This document shows positions 45,801 through 56,302 of a DNA stretch of 64,000 nt, in pieces. The stretch's first letter is position 1, and each line of letters opens with the position of its first letter. The position numbers and the translations under genes are program-made. This DNA is from Beroe forskalii (taxonomy: Eukaryota > Ctenophora > Nuda > Beroida > Beroidae). The notes below the pieces were generated by a model. That model made no database searches. It worked only from the letters and a program-made list of their open reading frames with translations, and was not told the DNA's origin. The DNA is taken from positions 124,001 to 188,000 of the forward strand of contig WFMF01000149.1 in assembly GCA_011033025.1 (NCBI GenBank), in the 5' to 3' direction.

Positions 45801-48800
45801 AAAGCCAATATTCTTATTAAAACTTAACTCTTCAATTTTAAAGAATGCCAAAATCTGCTCAAAAATTTTAAAGAACGCCAAAATCTGCTCAAAAATTGGA
45901 ATTGTTCATTGCAGTCCTAAACTATCGGGTAAGAGGAACGCAGATTATGATTTAAGGGAGCCGGGGGTTCGAGGTCAATTTCCTGTTTTTTGTTGTTTCT
46001 GATAGAGGAGAACTCCAGCTGCTACCAGTAGGTTTTCAACCCATGAAAAAATAATTTTCCTAGCCGAAGTTATAAATTTTTCAAATTTGGGTTTACAAAC
46101 GATCAAATCAACAATACTCCAACTGGTACTAATCTGGCGTTATAACACCCCCTTTATACTTTTATTCTTTTAGTCGGTATTGTCACTTCTAAGGCCCAAA
46201 TAAAAACTTAGCTAGATGGAAAGTTGAGTTTTATGCCCTAGAACATAACTACCAAGTTTCAAGGGCTTTCTAGAAAATTTATAGAAGATTTTATAGTTGA
46301 TTTTCGGCGAATCGCATAAGAAGTTCGCGCGCATACTGTAACTACAGGCGAACTCACGTTTTGAAAATTTTTTAACTTCGGCTAGGAACAATATTTTTCA
46401 TGAGGTAAAAACCCACTGGCAGCTGGCATTCTCCTCCATGAGAAACAACAAAAACCAGAAAATCGATCTTAGCCCCCGCCCCCTTAAAAATCTCTATGCG
46501 ACCGTCTAACTCTAAAAGTGGTCCATATGAAGAGTGTTGCATCCATCCTCCTTACAAACTTGTTCCAAACAGTCAAACAAGATGACTGTCCCTCCAGATT
46601 CATCAGAACCGTTCCTCAAGTTGGTCTCAGTCGCCTCACAGTCCGCCCTAACGTCGTCCGCACTCACACACGTCCTTTCCACACTTTCTGTCACCTGTTC
46701 CCCTCCGTCTGCCAGCTTTACGACCATCGAGACACTCTGAGCTACGCAATAGTGCCCAGAACAGAACTGCAGGTCTGAGTCGTCACAACCCCTTCCCTTC
46801 GCCACCTCCCCCGTATCTGTGTAGCTGTTCTTAAAGTCCAGGCACTTGTAACAGTCCAGAGCTTGGGTGCTCATCAAGAGGCCGCATGTTAACATGGTAA
46901 TCAGAATCATCTTATTCATTGCTGGAGTTTACTGGAAATACTGTGGTGAGATCAGCCTCAAAGTTGGCAGAATTCATGTGGTCAATTTGATAGGTTAAGT
47001 TTTAAACATTTGAATCATCAAATGTTCGTATGAAAGTATACCAATGACCCTCCACCTGACCCCCTGCTGACCCCCTGCTGACCCCCTACTGACCCCCTGG
47101 TGAACCCCTGCTGACCCCTGGTGAAACCTTGTTGACCCCCTGCTGCCCCCTGGTGAACGCCTACTGAACAGTGAACCCCTGCTGACCCCCTACTGACCCC
47201 CTGGTAAACCCCTGCTGACCCCCTGGTGAAACTATGGTGATATTTTGGTAAACTCCTACTGACCACTATCTGATCATTGTTTCAACTCTTATCATGAATG
47301 ATTAAGATTTTGAACATCTAAAAGCACTTTGCCTTATCATGACGCTTCACATGTCAATGACCAGTCGACCGATGCACCAAAATACCATAAAAACACCCTA
47401 TGAGTTATATATGTTATGTTAGTCATGTTAGTCTTTTAGCTATGTAAGTTGTGTTAGTTATGTTTGTCATAACTAACATAAATAACACGTGAAGCGTCAT
47501 GATAAGGCAAAGTGAAATTTAAAGTGCTTTTAGATGTTCAAAATCACTAATGAATTGAAACAATGGTCAGAAAATGGTCAGTAGGGTAAAACGGGGTGGA
47601 GTGGGACAGGAGGTAAAGAGGGACAAATTGGGGTGAAATGGAACACCTGGGGGGAAAGTGGGACACTTAACGAAATTTCAAAAAACCTTCACCTATGCAA
47701 AGCTATGGTGAAGACTACACTTTGGGTAAAGAGGAACACTGTCAAAATGATGCATAATACCGATGTGGGGTAAAGTGGGACAAATTTTCGAAAATTTTCC
47801 AAAGCAACACCCCAACAGTATTTCATGCAATAAAAGCCACTGGGTAAAGTGGGACAGTCATATTTTATATATTTTACCCATTGTGGGGTAAAGTGGTACA
47901 GCAATAACAATTGATTTTTATAATGATCTAGACATTTATTTGTTATAATTTAGATGGAATTCTATTGCCCACAAGACTTTAGAAGTGAGTGGGGAAAGTG
48001 GAACAGGAATTTAATCTTGATTATGGGATTGGTGGGGTAATGTGGGACAATTGATAAAAAGTATGGAACTAATCGAAAATCGCCCTGTTTTTGTGACTTA
48101 TGTATGTGAGAGTATCAATAATGTCTATTGAAACTTTTAATAGCATCACGAATTAAAATTATTGATTTTTATTGAATTTTTGACAATTTTTGCGCAACTG
48201 TCCCACTTCCCCCCAAAATTATTATACCATATCATTTAGTGCTATTTTCAAGAAAAAATAAAGTACACTACAACCAAAGTAAAAATCTTGATGAAAAACA
48301 ACCTCCACAGCATAATTGTTTCCTTAGGAATACATGATTTCATTTGATCTGACTTGACTGTCCCACTTTCCCCATTAACATGATTTTCAATGAAAATAAA
48401 ATTTCATGCCTGAGAAACTTATAAGGGATGTTTTAATAAACAAATTATGAATTGCAAATGCTTTTATTGCCGTATATTGTGATAATTATCCTTGTTAACT
48501 ATCAGTGTCCCTCTTTCCCCCACAACGTGTTAATTATAGGTAATTACATTTTCTCATTAAATTTCGTCATTAATTGGGCTTCACTCAGATGACAACTGAA
48601 CCGTTGGAATGGAGAAAAATCGATAAATGGTTCCCATACAACAAATTTACGAAGTTTTTAGGTGGCCTTGGGTAAAGTGGGACATTTTAAAAGGCTGTAA
48701 AATGACCAAAAACCAAAATTCTTGCCAAAGAGGTACTTATTTTCCATGTTTGGCCATATATGAACCTCTTTATGAAATTTGAAAGTTTAAATCTAAAAGA

Positions 48801-51512
48801 ATAATTTTTGGGGTAAAGTGGACCAATTCATTCCATTCTCCAATTTGCCCAATTAGACTCAATCTTTCTCTGTTCCAAAGTGGTTTATTCGACTTATTCT
48901 AAAGAACTGTACATGTCCAATGAAGAATAAACTTCTCAAATGGTTATCTCAGGGCTACAGAGACTGTCCCTCTTTACCTCCACATGAGGGGTGAAGTGGA
49001 ACATGCTGCGGGGAAAGATGGACAGCTTTTTTCTATATGAAAACCATTGGTTGAGATTTTTTCGACCAATTCTATGGAAAGAGGATTGGTTCATTGCTAA
49101 AATCATCAACCAAAAATTAATTTTTCGTTAAAAGTGTGACTGTGGCACCTGAATATGTCTCAAATTGTCCCACTTCACCCCGCTTTACCCTAGGGGTTCA
49201 CCAGGGGGTCAATAGGGGTTCACCAGGGGTCAGTATGGGTTCTCCAGAGGGTCAGTAGGTGGTCAGCGGGAGGTCAGCAGGGGGTCAGTAGGAGTTCACC
49301 AGGTGGTCAGCAGGTGACCAGGGATCAGAAACTTGGGTCAACAGGAGGTCAGCAGGGTTCAGCAGGGGGTCAGTAGGAGTTCACCAGGGGTCAGCAGAGG
49401 TTCACCAGGGGTCAGTAGAGGTTCACCAGGGGTCAATAGGGGGTCAGCAAGGGTTCACCAGAGGTCAGAAGGGGTTCAGTAAGGGGTCATTGGTATAATT
49501 TCATAAGACCCATCAAAGCAAAGGATTGTTTACATGTTTACATTACTGTTACCGCTAACAGATCATGATTAGACTGATATGAGGGTGATAATATGAGGAT
49601 GATAGTTAAGTTTTAGATTAGTCGACTATTCGACTAATAACGGGGCATAGTTCGACAGAACACTGGTTAAACGAGCATAGAGCCGGCTTCGTCAGCCGTA
49701 ATGATTAGCCTTTAGTTAAAATACCACTTTTAACTTGAGGCAATAACAATGGCTTTAAACCTAGCTTTATTATTTAAGAGCTAATTATTGATTACAAAGA
49801 AACAAATTATATTGACAAACATATGTCAATTCAAGCAGCAAAGAGTCCTCTTTGCACAGTTATTATAATTTGCCTTTTCTCGTCTATCCTAATTAGAAGT
49901 TAATCATAAAATCAAGACACTCAATGAAAGTTTTTAACGGGTCATAATAAGCTAATAAGAAGACTCGTTAACACAGGTCTGTTGGTCCCATTTGAACTTT
50001 TTTCTTAATTAAAGAAGTGATCGTAATAAAAAATATGTTTGTTAGGCTAGGCCAAATGACGTCTTGTTAAGAAATTCTCAGAAGAAGTTGTTATGATCTT
50101 TATTTTGTAAAGTCTGTTTTGTTAGCTGACTTCAAAGTTGTTACATTGTTGTTTTCAAATTCTCATTACGTTCACAATGCCGTATAATTATTAAGAAAAC
50201 AATTTGATGGAGCTTTTTCTAATTTGAACTCAGCAGAAAGCTTAACCAACACTTAATAAACAGGCTTTCAAAACCTTAGCCCCGAAATTTATACTTTTAC
50301 AAGCTATGCCCGCTTTGCTTAAACGTAGGCATGAATCATATCAGATTCAGCTTTTCCAAATTCTAGAAGATTCAATTTGTAGAAAGATCCATGAAAGCAT
50401 GAAGTGAGATTTTGGTAGGAATATTCAATTTTGAAATGGATTATTGGATCGTACCACGATTCATTCTAACTATAATATTATCAATGTTGGATTTATTCAC
50501 GGCAATCAAGTATAATAAAGTAATAAAGATCATGAACAGAACCTTTCGGCAATATAGCTCTGATAGAAGGATGAATCTACTTCAAAGAGATACAACTCTT
50601 CAAATATAGTTGTAATTCCAGCAAAGTGACTCCCCCAGGTGCTGTGCATCAAGAGACGGGTGATAGCGATGGGTTGTAATTCCAGCAAAGTGACTCCCCC
50701 AGGTGCTGTGCATCAAGAGACGGGTGATAGCGGTGGGTTGTAATTCCAACAAAGTGACCAGGACTCCCCCAGGTGCTATGCATAATATAGAGACGGGTGA
50801 TAGTGGTGGGTTATAATTCCAGCAAAGTGACTCCCCCAGGTGCTGTGCATCAAGAGACGGGTGATAGCGGTGGGTTGTAATTCCAGCAAAGTGACTCCCC
50901 CAGGTGCTATGCATCAAGAGACGGGTGAAAGCGGTGGGTTGTAATTCCAGCAAAGTGACTCCCCCAGGTGCTATGCATCAAGAGACGGGTGATAGCAGTG
51001 GGTTGTAATTCCAGCAAAGTGACCCCCCATGCTATGCATCAAGAGACGGGTGATAGCGGTGGGTTGTAATTCCAGCAAAGTGACTCCCCCAGGTGCCATG
51101 CATCAAGAGACGGGTGATAGCAGTGGGTTGTAATTCCAGCAAAGTGACCCCCCAGGTGCTATGCATCAAGAGACGGGTGATAGCGGTGGGTTGTAATTCC
51201 AGCAAAGTGACTCCCCCAGGTGCCATGCATCAAGAGACGGGTGATAGCAGTGGGTTGTAATTCCAGCAAAGTGACCCCCCAGGTGCTATGCATCAAGAGA
51301 CGGGTGATAGCGGTGGGTTGTAATTCCAGCAAAGTGACTCCCCCAGGTGCTATGCATCAAGAGACGGGTGATAGCGGTGGGTTGGTCGCACGACATCTGT
51401 GTTTTCCGGGACAAGCAGCTGATGAGCAGCGATTTCAACATCATGCCGGACGAGTGGAGCGGCCGGCGCGAGCACACCGAGGACATCATGTGCGCGGTGT
51501 ACCACGCCCCTG
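36847..51512 (+). CDS. WDR49/WDR64-like WD40 protein, partial (10 exons)
   Basis: Exons: 36847-37006, 37252-37339, 37678-37811, 38083-38281, 38485-38611, 38767-38926, 39111-39283, 40708-40791, 40949-41116 and 51347-51512. All phases match, giving 486 residues of WD40 blades. Signatures include IYDLQSKK, GLPYAPLSLHYW, ILCYGDVHGNV, FNVPQGVNCFDYNPN, NIIATGDVDLMVRLWNP, MDKTFRIWDVQRQACLQRL, STITLWNIDTGQ, GSSDGTVKIWDI and RRVIAVGWSHDICVF. The order resembles the poorly studied WDR49/WDR64 family, which has a scaffold or ciliary-type expression pattern; no enzymatic role is implied. Neither the start nor the C-terminus is in view. The last intron is 10.2 kb and carries three genes on the opposite strand. 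Confidence 0.85.
39284..40707 (+). other. WD40 gene intron, 1.4 kb
   Basis: AT-rich sequence with no ORF, repeat array or inverted repeat that I can recognise. Confidence 0.5.
41102..42260 (+). repeat. 23-bp minisatellite seeded by the WD40 5' splice site (about 50 copies)
   Basis: The exon ends CGACATTCTACAG|GTACTGTAAC. The same string then repeats about 50 times as GTAACCGACATTTTACTGGT plus ACA variants, written here in pieces. Early copies keep CTACAG|GTACTG; later ones drift to TACTG|GTACAG. Confidence 0.9.
42504..42923 (-). CDS. Secreted Ly6/uPAR three-finger-domain protein, copy 1
   Basis: A 139-residue single-exon ORF. The N-terminal signal peptide (MNNMILITMVTCSLLMSAEA) is followed by LKCYTC, the classic start of a Ly6/uPAR domain. 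It ends with CNEQKCNKDGCN, the terminal CN motif. About ten cysteines suit a five-disulphide three-finger fold. There is no hydrophobic GPI-anchor tail, so the protein is probably secreted. Ligand unknown; the family includes receptor modulators and venom proteins, and nothing here says which. It is antisense inside the WD40 gene's 10 kb intron. It is the most diverged of three tandem copies. Confidence 0.85.
   Translation of the reverse strand: MNNMILITMVTCSLLMSAEALKCYTCLNFQNSYVETGVVKEEQGCNDSHLQTCSGDTCLAQSVRLVAILAGEKTLVRTRVERTCVTAGEARTDCKTAENNMRSSAEKSGESVNVIFVACNEQKCNKDGCNTLDMEVFGS
43384..44586. mobile_element. 1.2-kb foldback element with about 250-bp inverted arms
   Basis: Left end AAGGGGGTCAGAGGTCGATT; the right end is its diverged inverse (TCGACCTTAGACCCCCGCCC..). 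The arms share GGGCATAAAACT..ACTTTCCAT and the TAGTTACAG region in inverted order. A related, shorter copy lies at about 45950-46492 in the same position relative to the next three-finger gene, so the two were duplicated with the genes. Confidence 0.65.
44611..45059 (-). pseudogene. Three-finger protein gene copy 2, frameshifted
   Basis: It is closely similar to copy 3 (46512-46919). It has the same signal-peptide start (MNKMILITMVTCGLLMSTQA) and the same end (KEDGCNTLHMDRF). Relative to copy 3, one base is missing just after the codons for DLQF. The frame shifts there and hits a stop after EGNR. The 3' part remains open in the original frame (44611-44793). The break could also be a sequencing error. 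Confidence 0.8.
45122..45745. mobile_element. Truncated copy of the GTCGTATG foldback family
   Basis: It begins GTTCGTATGAAAGTATACCA, followed by GACCCC-type repeats. In the middle is an inverted pair (TTTCACTTTGCCTTATCATG near 45277; CATGATGAGGCAAAGTGAAA near 45455). Then come mirrored GGGGTCAGTAGG repeats. The right terminal repeat is missing. It sits at the same place relative to gene copy 2 as the full element does to copy 3, so it was inherited through the gene duplication. Confidence 0.7.
46512..46919 (-). CDS. Secreted Ly6/uPAR three-finger-domain protein, copy 3
   Basis: A 135-residue single-exon ORF with signal peptide MNKMILITMLTCGLLMSTQA. The mature start is LDCYKC. Internal cysteines include GRGCDD, FCSGHYC and RTCVS, and the terminal block is CKEDGCN. 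It is intact, unlike copy 2. No GPI tail, so probably secreted. The start ATG lies in a block (GCTGGAGTT..GTGGTGAGATCAGCC) conserved upstream of all three copies, which may hold the shared promoter. Confidence 0.87.
   Translation of the reverse strand: MNKMILITMLTCGLLMSTQALDCYKCLDFKNSYTDTGEVAKGRGCDDSDLQFCSGHYCVAQSVSMVVKLADGGEQVTESVERTCVSADDVRADCEATETNLRNGSDESGGTVILFDCLEQVCKEDGCNTLHMDHF
47024..49510. mobile_element. GTCGTATG-family element with target duplication and nested insertion
   Basis: The inverted ends are GTTCGTATGAAAGTATACCA and, at the right, TGGTATAATTTCATAAGACC. CATCAAA flanks both sides (47016-47022 and 49511-49517). Subterminal arrays of TGACCCCC(T)GC on the left mirror GGGGTCAGCA on the right. 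An unrelated 1.6-kb element is inserted at 47584. No transposase ORF. I cannot assign a superfamily; a 7-8-bp duplication limits the choice. Confidence 0.8.
47584..49190. mobile_element. GGGTAAA..GTGGGACA-type non-autonomous DNA transposon
   Basis: The left end GGGTAAAACGGGGTGGAGTG pairs with the right end CACTTCACCCCGCTTTACCC (three mismatches). Both are flanked by TA. Inside, GGGGTAAAGTGGGACA-like motifs recur about ten times in both orientations. TA duplications and this terminal pattern are what I recall of ISL2EU/IS4EU-type elements, an uncertain assignment. No ORF longer than about 70 codons. Confidence 0.7.
49519..50608. other. WD40 intron segment without recognised features
   Basis: AT-rich; no repeat, ORF or exon that I can support. 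Confidence 0.5.
50609..51346 (+). repeat. 64-bp minisatellite made of a WD40 3' splice site and exon start (12 copies)
   Basis: Each unit reads GTAATTCCAGCAAAGTGACT, then CCCCCAG|GTGCTATGCATC, then AAGAGACGGGTGATAGCGGTGGGTT (given in pieces). The last unit runs directly into the exon at 51347, whose first 37 bp are the same sequence and encode VLCIKRRVIAVG. Every unit therefore carries a complete acceptor, 37 bp of coding sequence and a following GTAATT. Confidence 0.9.
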
Positions 51513-51529
51513 GTAACCAAACGAGTTAT

Positions 51530-53035
51530 GAAATACTAGCTACTTTTCTTACACATAAATACTAGCTACTTCTGCTTTCTTACACATAAATACTAGCTAC
51601 TTCTGCTTTTCTTACACATAAATACTATAGCTACTTCTGCATTCCTTACACATAAATACTAGCTACTTAATTACACATAAATACTAGCTACTTTTATTAC
51701 ACATAAATACTAGCTACTTTTCTTACACTTAAATACTAGCTACTTCTGCATTCCTTACACATAAATACTAGCTACTACTGCATTTGTTACACACAAATAC
51801 TAGCTACTTTTCTTACACATAAATACTAGCCACTTTTCTTACACATAAATACTAGCTACTTCTGCATTTCTTACACATAAATACTAGCTACTTCTGCTTT
51901 TCTTACACATAAATACTAGCTACTTCTGCTTTTCTTACACATAAATACTAGCTACTTCTGCATTTCTTGCACATAAATACTAGCTACTTCTGCATTTCTT
52001 ACACATAAATACTAGCTACTTCTACATTTCTTACGCATAAATACTAGCTACTTCTGCATTTCTTACACATAAATACTAGCTACTTCTACATTTCTTACAC
52101 ATAAATAATTGCTACTTCTGCTTTCTTACACATAAATACTAGCTACTTCTGCTTTTCTTACACATAAATACTAGCTACTTCTGCTTTTCTTACACATAAA
52201 TACTAGCTACTTCTGCTTTTCTTACACATAAATACTAGCTACTTCTGCATTTCTTACACATAAATATTAGCTACTTCTGCATTTCTTGCACATAAATACT
52301 AGCTACTTCTGCATTTCTTACACATAAATACTAGCTCTACTTCTGCATTTCTTACACATAAATAATAGCTACTTCTGCATTTCTTACACATAAATACTAG
52401 CTACTTCTGCTTTTCTTACACATGAATACTAGCTACTTCTGCATTTCTTGCACATAAATACTAGCTACTTCTGCATTTCTTACACGCATAAATACTAGCT
52501 ACTTCTGCTTTTCTTACACATAAATACTAGCTACTTCTGCTTTTCTTACACATGAATACTAGCTACTTCTGCTTTTCTTACACATAAATACTAGCTACTT
52601 CTGCATTTCTTACACATAAATACTAGCTACTTCTGCATTTCTTGCACATAAATACTAGCTACTTCTGCATTTCTTACACATAAATACTAGCTCTACTTCT
52701 GCATTTCTTACACATAAATACTAGCTACTTCTGCATTTCTTACACATAAATACTAGCTACTTCTGCATTTCTTACACATAAATAATAGCTACTTCTGCAT
52801 TTCTTACACATAAATAATAGCTACTTCTGCATTTCTTACACATAAATACTAGCTACTTCTGCATTTCTTACACATAAATACTAGCTACTTCTGCTTTTCT
52901 TACACATAAATACTAGCTACTTCTGCTTTTCTTACACATGAATACTAGCTACTTCTGCTTTTCTTACACATAAATACTAGCTACTTCTGCATTTCTTACA
53001 CATAAATACTAGCTACTTCTGCATTTCTTACACAT
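51530..53035. repeat. 31-bp minisatellite, about 48 copies
   Basis: The unit is TTCTTACACATAAATACTAG followed by CTACTTCTGCA. It starts about 20 bp after the donor of the last visible WD40 exon (51512) and runs 1.5 kb with small variation. Confidence 0.92.
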
Positions 53036-53280
53036 CAAACCTGAAAGTTCTGAATTGTTTTTAATGAGCGTAATTCCCTACACAGTTTATCGACTGGCAT
53101 TAATCAATACTTCAATAGATACACAGCTTGCACCTGCAGTTGACCTGTTGCACTGGGAAAATGTATTACAAAATTTGAGTTCATAGTTATTCCTGCTTTT
53201 CTGGCAGAATGTTTGACGATTATACTCAATACATGATAAGGAAATCTGCACTAGGATTGTGACTGGTAAAAAATGAGTGG

Positions 53281-55069
53281 GGGGGCCAACCCCCATAAAC
53301 CCCCGGTGGATATCGAAAAATGGCAAATGGGGGTTTAATTTTTGGGGGTTTATGGGGGTTTATGGGGGCTTAATTTAGTTAAATTTTGCTGTATTATGAC
53401 TTTTTTGTTGGCTTTTTTACGGAATGGTACCATTTTTGTTGAGGATTTTCGACCCTTTTTTAAAATGGTACCATTTTTTGTTGGCGATTTTCAACCCTTT
53501 TCTGAAATGGTACCATTTTGGTCGTATGAAAGTATACCAATGACCCCCTGCTGACCCCCTACTGACCCCCAGCTGACCCCCTACTGACCCCCTGCTGACC
53601 CCCTACTGACCCCTACTGACATGACTGACATGACTGACATGACTGACATGACTGACATGACTGACATGACTGACATGACTGACATGACTGACATGACTGA
53701 CATGACTGACATGACTAACATGACTGACATGACTGACATGACTGTCATGACTGACATGACATGACTTGATCAAAGTAACTTGACTTGTGTGGCTTGACTA
53801 ATTTGGCTTGACTAACTTGACCAACTTGACCGACCTGACTGACAGAACTGACTTGAATGACTTGAATAACTTGACTAACGTGACTGTCCTGAATTATTTG
53901 ACTGACTTGAATAACAGAATAACATAACGAACATGAAAAATATAACTGACTCGTTTATGTTTTGAGCGTGCGTTTAGGTGCCTTGATCGAGTGGCAATTG
54001 ACCAATAAAGCGTCATTATAAGGCTGAGTGCTATTTTAAATGCTTTTAAAACATTCATGATATATATGTTAGAATTATGATCAGGAAGTGGTCAGTAGGG
54101 GGTCAGTAGGGGGTCAGTAGGGGTTCACCAGGGGGTCACCAGGGGGTCAGTAGGGGTCAGCAGGGGGGGTCAATAGGGGTCAGTAGGGGGTCAGTAGGGG
54201 TTCACCAGGGGTCACCAGGGGGGTCAGTAGGGGTTCACCAGGGGGGTCAGTAAGGGGTCAGTAGGGGGGTCAGCTGGGGTCAGTAGGGGGTCAGCAGGGG
54301 GTCATTGGTATACTTTCATACGACCACCATTTTTTGTTGCGTATTTTCGAACCTTTTCTGAAATGGTATCATTTTTGGCCCTCTTCCGAAATGGTACCAT
54401 TTTTCGTTGATGATTTTCGACCCTTTTCTGAAATGGTACCATTTTTTGTTGCGTATTTTCGAACCTTATCTGAAATGGTGCCATTCTTGGCCCTCTTCCG
54501 AAATGGTACCATTTTTCGTTGATGATTTTCGACCCTTTTCTGAAATGGTACCATTTTTAATTAAGGATTTTTCGCCCTTTTCTGAAATGGACAATGGTAC
54601 CAATTCTTGTTGACGATTTTCGGCCCCTCTTTGAAATGGTACCATTTTTCGTTGATGATTTTCGACCCTTTTCTGAAATGGTACCATTTTTTTGTTGACG
54701 ATTTGTGACCCTTTTCTGAAATGGTACCAATTTTTGTTGATGATTTTTGACCCTTTTCTGAAATAGTACCATTTTTCGTTGACAATTTTCAACCCTTTTC
54801 TGAAATGGTACCATTTTTTAGAGATTTTTGGCTTAACTTTTCTTCCTTTCTTTGCTTCTTAGTTTAACACCATCTTTAAAATTGAGCAAGGATCGCTAGA
54901 ATTAAACATTTTCACCGAAATTGAGGCATTTTTGTTTGAAATTTTGACCATTTTGGAAATGGTACCGGAAAATTAAACCCCCATAAACCCCCAAGTGGAT
55001 ATCGAAAAAGGCAAATGGGGGTTAAATTTTTGGGGGTGTACGGGGGTTTATGGGGGTTGCCCCCCCCTC
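53281..55069. mobile_element. 1.8-kb non-autonomous element with 9-bp target duplication
   Basis: Left end GGGGGCCAACCCCCATAAAC; right end is its inverse (GGTTTATGGGGGTTGCCCCC). AATGAGTGG flanks it (53272-53280, 55070-55078). Inside are 42-bp tandem repeats containing GAAATGGTACCATTTTT (53410-53520 and 54330-54825). The array is split by another transposon at 53520. No transposase. Confidence 0.75.
53520..54325. mobile_element. Intact-ended GTCGTATG foldback element, nested
   Basis: Identical inverted ends over at least 28 bp (GGTCGTATGAAAGTATACCA..). The target duplication is ACCATTTT (53512-53519, 54326-54333). It contains a (CATGACTGA)n microsatellite at 53625-53760 and subterminal GACCCCCTACTG arrays. 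It is inserted in the 42-bp repeats of the 53281-55069 element, so it is the younger of the two. Confidence 0.85.
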
Positions 55070-55392
55070 AATGAGTGGTAAACAATGAGTGGCAAGAAAT
55101 TTTCTGCATTCGAATTGTTAAACCGATGAACGTCAATTTCTTGCGGAGGAGCTTGCGCGCGCTTTCAAGGATACCGGTAATTATACCCCATTTGTGGAAA
55201 TTTCTCCACCATTTGTGGAAATGTTTCACCCATTTGTAGAAATTTCTCCCCCACCCGGGCACTTTTCAGAATCAACACTGATCATTATATTGTAAAACCG
55301 GACCTCATATTATATTATGCAGTATGCAGTATGCACATATTCATTGCGAACCACGATCTCTGCTAACAATTTAAAACAATTTTTTAAACAAC

Positions 55393-55745
55393 TAGCGGGC
55401 CCGTTGGGCCTGCATACACAGAGCTCACTCGGCGCTGCTACGCAGCACTTCGTTCGCAAATTTCAAACCCCACAACTCAAATCAACTAAAGTATTTTTAC
55501 CGCATCAAAAAATTCTAATCACACCAAAAGTTATAAAGCTCCGAAATCAAAACAGCATTAAACCGTAAAGAACACGCGCGCGATTACTCTGCACGTGCAG
55601 AATATCTGTATCCATAGCAACGGCGCGACTAAGCCCGGCTTAGCCTTTCTTTCTCTTGATATTTCCTTGGCAAGCTCTAATTTAATGGTGTGCGCCCGCA
55701 CAAACATTATTCACGTGTGAATTTACTTTATTATTAAGATTGTAA
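55393..55745. repeat. Dispersed repeat, copy A (about 350 bp)
   Basis: It starts ACTAGCGGGCCCGTTGGGCC and ends near TTTACTTTATTATTAAGAT. It includes GCACGTGCAGAATATCTGTA and TCCATAGCAACGGCGCGACT. Copy B at 60567-62614 has the same ends in the same order but is interrupted by a Tc1 element. Class unknown. Confidence 0.65.
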
Positions 55746-56302
55746 TTTTGTTCATATTGTACATTGGCAATGTAATCAAAGATATTATTTCTCTTAACAA
55801 GCACTCTGAAATGTTGAAATTAGGATTTGATGGGGATTGGGTTAAAAATTTCACTAACAAAATTTGGGATTAAAATAGGCTAATATTTGAGTTATATGTA
55901 CAACTAGTCTCTAGTAGTGCACGCCAGGTGGGTTCCAGCAGAGCTCTCTGCTATAATGGAGAGCTGCCACCTCTCCACACGTGGCGGGGGACGTGGTCAG
56001 TGAACATTGCACCAAAAAAGGTATAAACGGATTCATAATATTTTTTGCTGTTTACCGGTTTCACTACAAGTTATTTAAAGCTATAAAGCTATAAGAATTA
56101 AGAATATCACGCCTGAAAATTAAACAAATAAAAATAGTTAGCTGAATAACGGGTGATGACTAATTATCTGGAATTGAAACATATGCCTTAAAATCTTATC
56201 AAAACTGAAGTGAGATAAAATCTTTTATCTGAACATGATCCATGGATGTATTTTCAATAATTAACTCCCATCCAATCGTTTAAAAATTGTATTTCTCTTG
56301 CC

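Noticed and set aside
50600..51226. Minus-strand ORFs with repeated GITTHRYHPSLDAQHLG
   Set aside because: Antisense translation of the 64-bp splice-junction array. The plus strand ends in a real WD40 exon.
54302..54814. Minus-strand ORFs with repeated KNGTISEKGRKSS
   Set aside because: 42-bp repeats (a multiple of 3) inside a non-autonomous element; no start context and no domain.
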